38,146 nucleotides of DNA from CALACW01 sp002431305 (lineage in GTDB: Bacteria > Bacillota > Clostridia > Oscillospirales > Acutalibacteraceae), in the NCBI GenBank assembly GCA_937890355.1, contig CALACW010000131.1:1-38146 (forward strand), given 5' to 3'. A program made the translations under genes and the position numbers. Below are positions 15,045 to 22,400 of this stretch, piece after piece (within the stretch, counting starts at the first letter, position 1; every line of letters begins with the position of its first letter). The notes beneath the pieces are model-generated. The model ran no database searches, was not told the origin of the DNA, and worked only from the letters and a program-made list of their open reading frames with translations.

Positions 15045-15890
15045 GTGTTAAAAAAAGTTTATGTCGAAATCGGAAATATCTGCAATCTAAACTGCGATTT
15101 CTGCCCGGGAACTGAGCGGAAGAAGGAGTTTATCTCCGTTCCCGATTTTAAGATTATCGCGCCCAAGGTCAAGAAAGTATGCGATTATATTTATCTTCAC
15201 GTCATGGGCGAACCTCTTCTGCATCCGAATTTAGATGAAATACTGTCTGTGTGCAATGATAATAAACTTAAAGTTTCCGTTACGACGAACGGTACGCTGT
15301 TAAAGGAAAAAGAGGATATTCTGCTCAATTCTCCTGCGCTTTATAAGGTCAGCGTATCGGTGCATTCGTTTGAGGCAAACGGCGGAATCGATATAGAAAA
15401 CTACCTTGAAAATATATATGAATTTACGAAAAAGGCAAGCGAAAACGGCGTTATTGTTTCGTTAAGACTATGGAATCTTGATTCGGATAATTTAAAGAGC
15501 AGAAACGGTCTCAACGGCAGTATCACCGATTATTTTCTAAATAAATTTCACGAATCCGAAATAAACCGTACGGGTTATAAATTAAGGAAAAACGCGTATA
15601 TGGAATTTGCCGAAAAATTTAAATGGCCAGGCGAGGGCGTAGAAAATAAAACCGACGGCAGGTTCTGTTACGCGTTGAGAGATCAGACAGCCGTGCTGTG
15701 CGACGGTACGGTCGTTCCATGCTGTCTTGACAGAAACGGCGAAATGAAGCTTGGAAATATTTTTGAAAGCGAAATAGACGAAATTCTTAACGGCGGGCGG
15801 GCGAAGATGATTTACGACGGTTTTTCGTCGCTTAAAGCGCGCGAAAAGTTGTGCGCCGAATGTGAATATGCAAGGAGATTTGACAGATGA
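15045..15890 (+). CDS. Radical SAM/SPASM-domain protein
   Basis: 281 residues from a GTG start; the SD is weak, so the start is less sure. C13-x3-C17-x2-C20 (CNLNCDFC) holds the radical SAM iron-sulfur cluster, and VMGEPLLHP is the usual GEP-type SAM motif. The C-terminal part (about 205-278) is a SPASM domain with many Cys (CYALRDQT, CDGTVVPCCLD, CAECEYARR) for auxiliary clusters. Such enzymes modify peptides or small molecules; no precursor peptide is visible next to it. Overlaps the phosphatase gene (ATGA) and is in an operon with a MATE exporter. Substrate unknown. Confidence 0.85.
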   Translation: MLKKVYVEIGNICNLNCDFCPGTERKKEFISVPDFKIIAPKVKKVCDYIYLHVMGEPLLHPNLDEILSVCNDNKLKVSVTTNGTLLKEKEDILLNSPALYKVSVSVHSFEANGGIDIENYLENIYEFTKKASENGVIVSLRLWNLDSDNLKSRNGLNGSITDYFLNKFHESEINRTGYKLRKNAYMEFAEKFKWPGEGVENKTDGRFCYALRDQTAVLCDGTVVPCCLDRNGEMKLGNIFESEIDEILNGGRAKMIYDGFSSLKAREKLCAECEYARRFDR

Positions 15891-16687
15891 TAATAAGAGA
15901 AAAAATCGCGCTCGACGGCGCGGGAAATACGAGAGACCTCGGCAATATATCGTTCGGCGGTAAGAAAATAAAGGACGGACTGCTCATCCGAAGCGGAAAC
16001 ATCGCTTCTCTGTCGGAACGCGATATTGATATACTCGAAAATAAATATAAAGTCAAAGCCGTAATTGATCTGAGAACCGACCTTGAAGCAAAAGAGGCTC
16101 CCGATATTATATTGAACGGTGCGAAGTATTACAGGCTTACCCCTCTTACGGAGTCCGCAATGGGCGTTACGCATGAAAAGGCTACGGGACTTGAGCTTTT
16201 CACAAACGGAATCGACGTGAAAATCGACCCCGATACATACATGTGCGAAATGTATGATAAGTTTCTTTTCTCAGAGCACGGTATGAGCGAATACCGTAAG
16301 TTTTTTGATATTCTTATTGATACCGACGGATGCATTTTGTGGCATTGCAGTGCGGGAAAAGACAGAGCGGGCATGGCGGCGGCTCTCGTTGAACTGGTGA
16401 TCGGAGTTGACGAGGAGACTATAGCCGAGGATTTTATGCTCACGAATTTCTTTACAGAGAAGGAGCGTAAGAAAAAACTCGAAATGTTCCTTACATACCC
16501 CGGCGCAAAGGCGATAAGGGACTATATCTATGCACTGCTGAGCGTAAGCGAAAAATACATTGAACACGTTATCGGCAGGATGAAAAACGATTTCGGCAGT
16601 GTCGAAGGTTATTTTGAAAACGGAATAGGTCTTACATCTGAAAAAATTGAAATATTGAAAAATAAATATACCGAGAGTATTAATTGA
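15887..16687 (+). CDS. Tyrosine-protein-phosphatase-like (Y_phosphatase3) protein
   Basis: 266 residues. Contains the cysteine phosphatase loop HCSAGKDR (H153, C154, R160) and the family N-terminal pattern NTRDLGNI, plus VIDLRTDLEA. Relatives are atypical protein-tyrosine or phosphoinositide phosphatases such as the LipA/IphP type. No signal peptide, so cytoplasmic. Translation is coupled to the radical SAM gene by an ATGA overlap. Confidence 0.88.
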   Translation: MIIREKIALDGAGNTRDLGNISFGGKKIKDGLLIRSGNIASLSERDIDILENKYKVKAVIDLRTDLEAKEAPDIILNGAKYYRLTPLTESAMGVTHEKATGLELFTNGIDVKIDPDTYMCEMYDKFLFSEHGMSEYRKFFDILIDTDGCILWHCSAGKDRAGMAAALVELVIGVDEETIAEDFMLTNFFTEKERKKKLEMFLTYPGAKAIRDYIYALLSVSEKYIEHVIGRMKNDFGSVEGYFENGIGLTSEKIEILKNKYTESIN

Positions 16688-16693
16688 TAGTTT

Positions 16694-18055
16694 ATGATAA
16701 TAACACGTGACAGAAGTTTTTATTCTACGCTTATAAAGCTGTCGATTCCGATAGCGTTACAGAATTTAATAACGTTCTGCGTGGGACTTGCCGACAACCT
16801 GATGATAGGCTCGCTCGGCGACAGCGCGATATCCGGCGTTTATATGGGTAACCAGGTTCAGACGCTTATGCAGGTTTTTTCAACAGGAATCGAGGGCGCG
16901 ATTCTCGTTCTTTCTGCGCAGTACTGGGGCAAAAGAGATACCGGAAGCATTAAGAAGATAGTATCAATCGGTCTTAAATTCTCCGTTGTATTCGGACTTC
17001 TGGTAAGTATGATATGCGCTGTATCTCCCGGCTGGGTCATATCTCTTTTTTCGCCCGATTCTTCGGTTATTTCCAACGGACGCGAATACCTCGGTGTGCT
17101 GTGCTGTTCGTTCGTGTTTTTCTGTATAACGCAGTCGCTCATAGCGTCAATGAGAAGCGTGGAGACCGCGAATATAGGCATGGCGGTTTCGCTTGTAACG
17201 CTTGTTGTCGACGTCGCGCTCAATTATTTATTGATATTCGGAAAATTTGGTTTTCCCGCCCTTGGCGTGCGGGGCGCGGCGATCGCTACGCTGAGTGCGA
17301 GATTATGCGAATGCATTATCATGATAATATACGTATTTGTTATAGATAAAAAACTGCAGCTTTCCGTCAGGGATCTTCTTACGTTCGATAGGATTTTGTT
17401 AAAGGATTTTATAAAATACGGTACGCCGATTATCGCAGGGCAAATCGTCTGGGCTTGTAACATGATGGCGAACAGCGTTATAATCGGTCACATGGGCAAG
17501 GCGGTTACGGCGGCTGTAAGCATTGCGAATATGCTTAACAATCTCGCATACGTCACAATGAACGGCATGGCGGCCGCTGTTGGAATTATAACCGGAAAGA
17601 CCGTCGGCGCGGGCAAGCGCGATAAGATGATAGAGTACGCAAAAACCGTGCAGGTGATTTTCCTCTGCTTGGGAATAGTGACCGGGCTTGTGCTGTTTTT
17701 AATAAAGAATCCGTTTATCTCGTTTTATAATGTAAGTTCTGAGGCGGGCGCGTATGCAAAGCAGTTTATAAACGTTCTGTCTGTTACGATGGTCGGAACG
17801 TGCTATCAGTGCGCATGTCTTTTCGGACTCGTAAAGTCGGGCGGAGATATAGGATTCGTATTTAAAAACGATACGATATTCGTTTTTTTGGTTGTTATTC
17901 CGTCGGCGTTAATATCGGTAAAGCTCGGGGCGTCGCCGTGGATTACGTTTTTATGCCTTAAAAGCGACCAGATTTTAAAGTGCTTTGTTGCGGCGGTTAA
18001 GATAAACAGGTTTAACTGGATGCGAAACCTGACAAGAGATGCCGAAAACCCTTGA
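16694..18055 (+). CDS. MATE family efflux transporter
   Basis: 453 residues with about 12 hydrophobic helices in two related halves. Typical MATE features: LSIPIALQNLITFCVGLADNLMIG at the start, IEGAILVLSAQYWGKRD after helix 2, and the second-half equivalent TPIIAGQIVWACNMMANSVIIGHMG. It should exchange a cation for drugs or metabolites. Begins six bases after the phosphatase stop without a clear SD, suggesting translational coupling. The last codons contain the -35 of the aroA promoter and there is no terminator, so read-through into aroA is possible. Confidence 0.9.
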   Translation: MIITRDRSFYSTLIKLSIPIALQNLITFCVGLADNLMIGSLGDSAISGVYMGNQVQTLMQVFSTGIEGAILVLSAQYWGKRDTGSIKKIVSIGLKFSVVFGLLVSMICAVSPGWVISLFSPDSSVISNGREYLGVLCCSFVFFCITQSLIASMRSVETANIGMAVSLVTLVVDVALNYLLIFGKFGFPALGVRGAAIATLSARLCECIIMIIYVFVIDKKLQLSVRDLLTFDRILLKDFIKYGTPIIAGQIVWACNMMANSVIIGHMGKAVTAAVSIANMLNNLAYVTMNGMAAAVGIITGKTVGAGKRDKMIEYAKTVQVIFLCLGIVTGLVLFLIKNPFISFYNVSSEAGAYAKQFINVLSVTMVGTCYQCACLFGLVKSGGDIGFVFKNDTIFVFLVVIPSALISVKLGASPWITFLCLKSDQILKCFVAAVKINRFNWMRNLTRDAENP

Positions 18056-18080
18056 CAAAGAGGCTTAATAAAATTAGAAT
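18052..18080 (+). promoter_or_regulatory. Promoter of aroA
   Basis: TTGACA (18052-18057, overlapping the MATE stop), 17 bases, TAGAAT (18075-18080). No leader peptide or attenuator lies between it and aroA. Confidence 0.8.
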
Positions 18081-18104
18081 ATAAAAAAACGGGGAGGATA
18101 AATT

Positions 18105-19316
18105 ATGAATGTTAAATTTTATTCTTCATTGGCGGCAGGTACCGTAGAGGCTCCGCCGTCAAAAAGCATGGCGCACAGGCTTCTGACATGCGCATGCCTT
18201 GCAAACGGCAGGAGCGTTATTAAAAATATCTCGTATTCCAACGATATTCTTGCGACGCTCGATTGTCTCGAAACACTCGGCGCAAAGTGCGAGAGGGGAG
18301 ACGATTACGTTATTGTCGACGGTATAGACGTTCACTCGTTTATGCCCTCCGGTGCGCTTAAATGCCGTGAGAGCGGAAGCACATTGAGATTTATGATTCC
18401 CATTGCGCTGTTATGCGGTGAAAGGTGTGAGTTTAACGGAACTCAGTACCTTATGCACCGTCCCCAAAGCGTTTACGAGGAACTTTTTGTAAGACAGGGT
18501 ATTAAGTTTAAACGAGGGGATGATTATATCCTCGCAAAGGGCAGTTTAAAGCCGGGCAATATTAAAATTGTGGGAAATGTCAGCAGTCAGTTTGTCAGCG
18601 GACTTCTGTTTGCTTTGCCTAATCTTGATTCGGACAGTGTTCTGGAGATTATTCCTCCCGTAGAGAGCAGATCGTACATAGATTTAACGTTGAAAAGTCT
18701 CGAAAAATTCGGCGTAAAAGCAGAATGGACGGATGAAAATACTCTGTTTATCAAAGGAAATCAGCAATTCGTGCCGTGCGATATTACGGTAGAGGGCGAT
18801 TATTCGAATGCATGCGCATTTGACGCGTTCAATACTGTCGGCGGACATGTAATCGTCACGGGTCTTGACGAAAACAGTCTTCAGGGCGACAGAGTTTATA
18901 AGGAGTATTTTAAGGCTTTGACTGAGGGTAAAGCCGAACTCGATATTTCCGACTGTCCCGATTTAGGACCGGTTCTGTTTGCCGTCGCGGCGGCGAATCA
19001 CGGCGGAGTGTTTACCGGTACGGACAGACTGAGAATAAAAGAGAGCGATCGAATTTCCTCGATGAAAACGGAACTCGAAAAGGTCGGCGCGTATGTTTAC
19101 GAGGAGGACAGTAAAGTTACTGTCATATCCGCCCCGCTGAGCGAACCCGCGGGCGAAATCGATTCTCATAACGACCACAGAATAGTTATGGCGATGTCGC
19201 TGATTCTCTCGAAAACAGGGGGAGTTATAACGAATGCGCAGTCGATAAATAAGAGTCTGCCCGATTATTTCGATAAACTCAAAACTCTGTCGGTTAAATT
19301 TGAAACAGAACAGTAA
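18105..19316 (+). CDS. aroA: 3-phosphoshikimate 1-carboxyvinyltransferase (EPSP synthase)
   Basis: 403 residues, about 20 fewer than the E. coli enzyme. Shikimate step 6. Motifs: PPSKSMAHR with the substrate Lys (K20), ESGSTLRFM (89-97), NGTQYLMHRPQSV, GNVSSQFVSG, SDCPDLGPVL, RLRIKESDR and HNDHRIVMAM. In the segment matching E. coli 94-101, Gly 96 and Arg 100 are kept (G91, R95), but Pro 101 is replaced by Phe (F96). This is the only shikimate step missing from the operon at 3213-9999; it has its own promoter and SD (GGGGAGG). Confidence 0.95.
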   Translation: MNVKFYSSLAAGTVEAPPSKSMAHRLLTCACLANGRSVIKNISYSNDILATLDCLETLGAKCERGDDYVIVDGIDVHSFMPSGALKCRESGSTLRFMIPIALLCGERCEFNGTQYLMHRPQSVYEELFVRQGIKFKRGDDYILAKGSLKPGNIKIVGNVSSQFVSGLLFALPNLDSDSVLEIIPPVESRSYIDLTLKSLEKFGVKAEWTDENTLFIKGNQQFVPCDITVEGDYSNACAFDAFNTVGGHVIVTGLDENSLQGDRVYKEYFKALTEGKAELDISDCPDLGPVLFAVAAANHGGVFTGTDRLRIKESDRISSMKTELEKVGAYVYEEDSKVTVISAPLSEPAGEIDSHNDHRIVMAMSLILSKTGGVITNAQSINKSLPDYFDKLKTLSVKFETEQ

Positions 19317-19335
19317 AAAATATTAATTTAATCAG

Positions 19336-19366
19336 AAAGCCGTCGATGTGCCCGACGGCTTTTTTT
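19336..19366 (+). terminator. Terminator of aroA
   Basis: AGCCGTCG (19338-19345) pairs with CGACGGCT (19353-19360), seven-base loop, followed by a run of T. Confidence 0.92.
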
Positions 19367-19420
19367 GTGCTTTATTATTGTGATATTATTACATTTTTAA
19401 GTATATTTATTGCATTTGAC

Positions 19421-19449
19421 TTGCAATCTTTTCTAGTTTTAGTTATACA
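19421..19449 (+). promoter_or_regulatory. Possible promoter of the LRR protein gene
   Basis: TTGCAA (19421-19426), 17 bases, TATACA (19444-19449). The leader would be about 90 bases. A second weaker candidate (TATGCT near 19512) cannot be excluded. Confidence 0.4.
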
Positions 19450-19543
19450 TATATCATAATGGCAATAAGTTGTACCTGTGCCGTTTGATTGTGACAGTAT
19501 GATTTTGATTATGCTGTAAAAGTAAAATTTCGGAGGTTGTTTT

Positions 19544-21451
19544 ATGAAAACGTTGAGACGGCGGACAATATCTATAATTTTGTCCGTAATTATGGTTTTG
19601 TCCTGCTTTGCGGGGATGACGTTCTCGGTTGGGGCGGAGACAATCGGGGACTATGAATATGAAGTCCTCGATAATGAAACCGTATCAATAACGAAATATA
19701 TCGGCAGCGATACCGATGTTGTAATTCCGTCTGAGATTGACGGGAAAACGGTTACAAAAATAGGCAGTAACGCATTTTACAGATGCACCGGACTAACAAA
19801 AATAATAATACCCGACAACGTTACAGAGATAGGTGAATGGGCATTTTATAGCTGTATCGGTCTTACACGTTTAACTATACCTGATAGTGTTACTGCAATA
19901 GGTAAACAAGCATTTCGTGAATGCACCGGTCTTACAAGCTTAATAATATCAGACAGTCTTTCGGAGATTGATGGTTTTGTATTTTCTGACTGCTCTGGAC
20001 TTAAAGAAATAACTATCCCAAAAAGTGTTACAAAAATAGGCTATCGTTCTTTTTCAGGATGTGCAGAACTTGCAAACGTAATAATTCCTAATAGTGTTAC
20101 GTCAATAGACACGTGGGCATTTGAAGGATGTACAGAACTTGCAAACATAATAATTCCTAATAGCGTTACGTCAATAGGCAATTGGGTATTTGAAGGTTGC
20201 ACAAGCCTTATAAGTTTTGCATTACCTGATAGTGTAGAAACAATTGGCATTAATGTATTTAAAGGATGTACAAGCCTAAAGGAAATAAATGTTAATACCG
20301 GTAATGAAAATTTTAAATCAATAGACGGCGTCTTATTTGATTATCATATTACAAAGATTATACAATATCCGCAAGGCAGAGAAGGCAGTTATAGTGTACC
20401 TGCCGGAGTCACGATGATAGGTTCAGATTCATTTTACGAATGCGAGGGACTTACAAATATAACAATACCGAACAGTGTTACCCGTATTTTATATTATGCA
20501 TTTTCCGGATGTACAACGCTTACAAGTGTGTCTATACCCGACAGTGTTACAGAAATTGAAGAAGGAGCATTTTCATCATGTTCCGGACTTACTAGTATTG
20601 TTATTCCTAAGAGTGTTGGATTTATAGGTAATTTTGCTTTTAACTGTAAAAATCTTAAAGATGTAAAGATATATGGACTGAATGTAAAAATTAAAGAAAA
20701 AGCATTTTACAATGCAAACAGAGACTCAAATGATCTTACTATTTATGGATATGCATATTCTACGGTAAAAAATTATGCAAATGAGAATGCGTTTAATTTT
20801 GTTGAATTACAGTGTGAACATAAAGATATGTTTACGTATGAGCAAGAAGCGACGTGTACAGAATCCGGAATAAAGGGACATAAGGAATGCTATGAGTGCG
20901 GTTTTTATGAAGAAGGAATATCAGTTCCCGCCCTCGGTCACAGTTTTGAAAATTATGTTTCGGATAATAATGCAACTTGTACCGCAGACGGAACAAAGAC
21001 CGCAAAATGCGAACGCTGTGATTCAACCGATACGATTACAGATGTCGGTACTGCAAAAGGACATACAGTAGTTGAAGATGAAGCAGTTGAGCCGACCTGC
21101 ACAGAAACGGGACTTACCGAGGGTACGCATTGCTCCGTCTGCAATGAAATAATTGTAAAACAGGAGATAATACCCGCACTCGGTCACGAGGACGGCGACA
21201 ACGACGGCATATGTGACATTTGCGGAGAGGAAACAAAGCCTGATACAGACTGTGACAAAACCGGTCATGTCGATTCAGACAAAGACGGTATCTGCGACAC
21301 CTGCGGTGATAATATTATGCCCGAGGTTAAAAACTGTAAATGCATTTGTCACAAGGGCGGTATTGCAAAGATATTCTATAAATTATTCAGATTTTTCTGG
21401 AGAATTTTCGGAATGAACAAGTCATGTGCGTGCGGTGTCGCACACTATTGA
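19544..21451 (+). CDS. Secreted BspA-like leucine-rich-repeat protein with Cys-rich C-terminus
   Basis: 635 residues; CGGAGG precedes ATG. Signal peptide at 1-31 (basic RRR, then ILSVIMVLSCFAG). Residues about 45-400 hold roughly 13 LRR_5 (BspA/TpLRR) repeats of about 23 residues, consensus I-P-D/N-S-V-T-x-I-G-x-x-A-F-x-x-C. Residues about 425-590 carry CxxC units (CYECGF, CERCDS, CSVCNE, CDICGE, CDTCGD), two preceded by Asp-rich loops (DGDNDGICDICG, DSDKDGICDTCG), suggesting Zn or Ca binding. The final 40 residues combine CKCICHKGG, an aromatic stretch (FYKLFRFFWRIFG) and CACGVAHY. Probably a surface adhesin or host-interaction protein; no LPXTG motif. Confidence 0.88.
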   Translation: MKTLRRRTISIILSVIMVLSCFAGMTFSVGAETIGDYEYEVLDNETVSITKYIGSDTDVVIPSEIDGKTVTKIGSNAFYRCTGLTKIIIPDNVTEIGEWAFYSCIGLTRLTIPDSVTAIGKQAFRECTGLTSLIISDSLSEIDGFVFSDCSGLKEITIPKSVTKIGYRSFSGCAELANVIIPNSVTSIDTWAFEGCTELANIIIPNSVTSIGNWVFEGCTSLISFALPDSVETIGINVFKGCTSLKEINVNTGNENFKSIDGVLFDYHITKIIQYPQGREGSYSVPAGVTMIGSDSFYECEGLTNITIPNSVTRILYYAFSGCTTLTSVSIPDSVTEIEEGAFSSCSGLTSIVIPKSVGFIGNFAFNCKNLKDVKIYGLNVKIKEKAFYNANRDSNDLTIYGYAYSTVKNYANENAFNFVELQCEHKDMFTYEQEATCTESGIKGHKECYECGFYEEGISVPALGHSFENYVSDNNATCTADGTKTAKCERCDSTDTITDVGTAKGHTVVEDEAVEPTCTETGLTEGTHCSVCNEIIVKQEIIPALGHEDGDNDGICDICGEETKPDTDCDKTGHVDSDKDGICDTCGDNIMPEVKNCKCICHKGGIAKIFYKLFRFFWRIFGMNKSCACGVAHY

Positions 21452-21491
21452 TTTATAATGTTTTAAACAATACTTATATGATATAAAAATT

Positions 21492-21525
21492 CGGGGCTCG
21501 GATTTAAATTCCGAGTTCCGTTTTT
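21492..21525 (+). terminator. Terminator of the LRR protein gene
   Basis: CGG-GGCTCGGA (21492-21502, one bulge) pairs with TCCGAGTT-CCG (to 21520), including two G-T wobbles, then five T. Confidence 0.75.
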
Positions 21526-21531
21526 CTGACA

Positions 21532-21579
21532 ACAAAAAAGCTGTCCGGATTTTAAACTTCCGAACAGCTTTTGTTTTGT
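21532..21579. terminator. Bidirectional terminator between convergent units
   Basis: AAAAAGCTGTCCGGA (21535-21549) pairs with TTCCGAACAGCTTTT (21558-21572), one mismatch, flanked by A-rich and T-rich runs. It should stop the minus-strand small gene and any read-through from the LRR gene. Confidence 0.8.
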
Positions 21580-21585
21580 TATCTT

Positions 21586-21726
21586 TTACTTTTTCAGACC
21601 GTGGAAAATCGTAACACCGTCAAATGCGGAATCGTCGCCCTTAATGAACGCGATTATTTTAATAAGCAGTGCAAAAAGGTCTGCAAGAAGCTGATTAACG
21701 TTATAATCCTTACCGAACTCGAACAT
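21586..21726 (-). CDS. 46-residue amphipathic peptide, unknown
   Basis: ATG at 21726 with GGAGGTG five bases upstream; TAA at 21588-21586. It begins MFEFGKDYNVNQ, then a strongly hydrophobic/amphipathic helix LLADLFALLIKIIAFIKG, then a polar tail ending GLKK. No signal peptide. The strong SD and tight placement against a terminator argue for a real gene. It may be the last gene of the dacF-type/lipoprotein unit or have its own promoter in the AT-rich gap 21727-21806. Helix-forming peptides of this kind include bacteriocins, modulins and small membrane regulators. Not recognised. Confidence 0.6.
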   Translation of the reverse strand: MFEFGKDYNVNQLLADLFALLIKIIAFIKGDDSAFDGVTIFHGLKK

Positions 21727-21806
21727 AACAGCACCTCCGGGTAATTATTTATAATATAATGTTAGCATACAAAAACTGAATTATAATTAAATTAAAGAAA
21801 AATAAC

Positions 21807-22385
21807 TTATTTGTCCAGTAATTTATTGCCGTCGGGGTCGAATATTTCAACCTTTGTAAGTCCGTTATCTGTGTAATGACGTACTTCCTTGTTATAACCC
21901 TCGAGTCCGTTTGTGACGGTGTATTCTATCAGTTTGCCGTCGTTAAATGTGAAAAACAGCGACGAATCCGAGCCGTTGAGCGAGAGCACGGCGAGTTTTT
22001 CATTTTTATACTCTGCGTAAATATATTCTTTCGAATCTTTGTACATCTGAATCGATTTGAATATTTCGTCCCCGTCTTCGTTGTAACCGACGTACTGCGT
22101 ATTTCCGTCCGCATTCGTATATGTGACTGCCCTTGCATACGCTTTGTTCTGTACCTCAATGGGTTTTGCGGATGAAAAATCAAGTTTTTCGAGTTCGCTT
22201 TGAGCTATTTTTACGCAGTAATCGGCATATCCCGACTCACCCTCGAGCGGGATAGCCGTCTGCTGTTCCGATTTAGAATTAGGCTCGTTCGTCGATGGCT
22301 CGTCCGAAACGGAGCCGTTTGTGCATGCGCAGAGGCTTAAAACCGAAATAACGGCGACAAGAGCGGTTATAATTCTTTTTTTCAT
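21807..22385 (-). CDS. Lipoprotein of unknown function
   Basis: 192 residues with signal MKKRIITALVAVISVLSLCAC: lipobox LCAC, then a polar Ser/Asn/Glu linker. Three ATGs are close together; AAAGGA (22400-22395) is best spaced for 22385, though 22391 and 22394 are possible. The mature part holds antiparallel repeats of the type YVGYNEDGDEIFKS and HYTDNGLTKVEIFDPDGNKL, resembling MORN/YD-type beta hairpins (inference). Follows the carboxypeptidase gene within 20 bases, so co-transcribed and probably envelope related. Confidence 0.75.
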   Translation of the reverse strand: MKKRIITALVAVISVLSLCACTNGSVSDEPSTNEPNSKSEQQTAIPLEGESGYADYCVKIAQSELEKLDFSSAKPIEVQNKAYARAVTYTNADGNTQYVGYNEDGDEIFKSIQMYKDSKEYIYAEYKNEKLAVLSLNGSDSSLFFTFNDGKLIEYTVTNGLEGYNKEVRHYTDNGLTKVEIFDPDGNKLLDK

Positions 22386-22400
22386 TTTCATCATTCCTTT

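Noticed and set aside
15045..18055. RiPP cluster with precursor peptide
   Set aside because: I searched 14930-15044 and the gene junctions by eye and found no small ORF with an SD, so a precursor cannot be claimed.
10154..22385. The two lipoproteins (10154-10726 and 21807-22385) as paralogues
   Set aside because: They share only signal-peptide style and a Ser/Glu linker; the mature parts do not align by eye.
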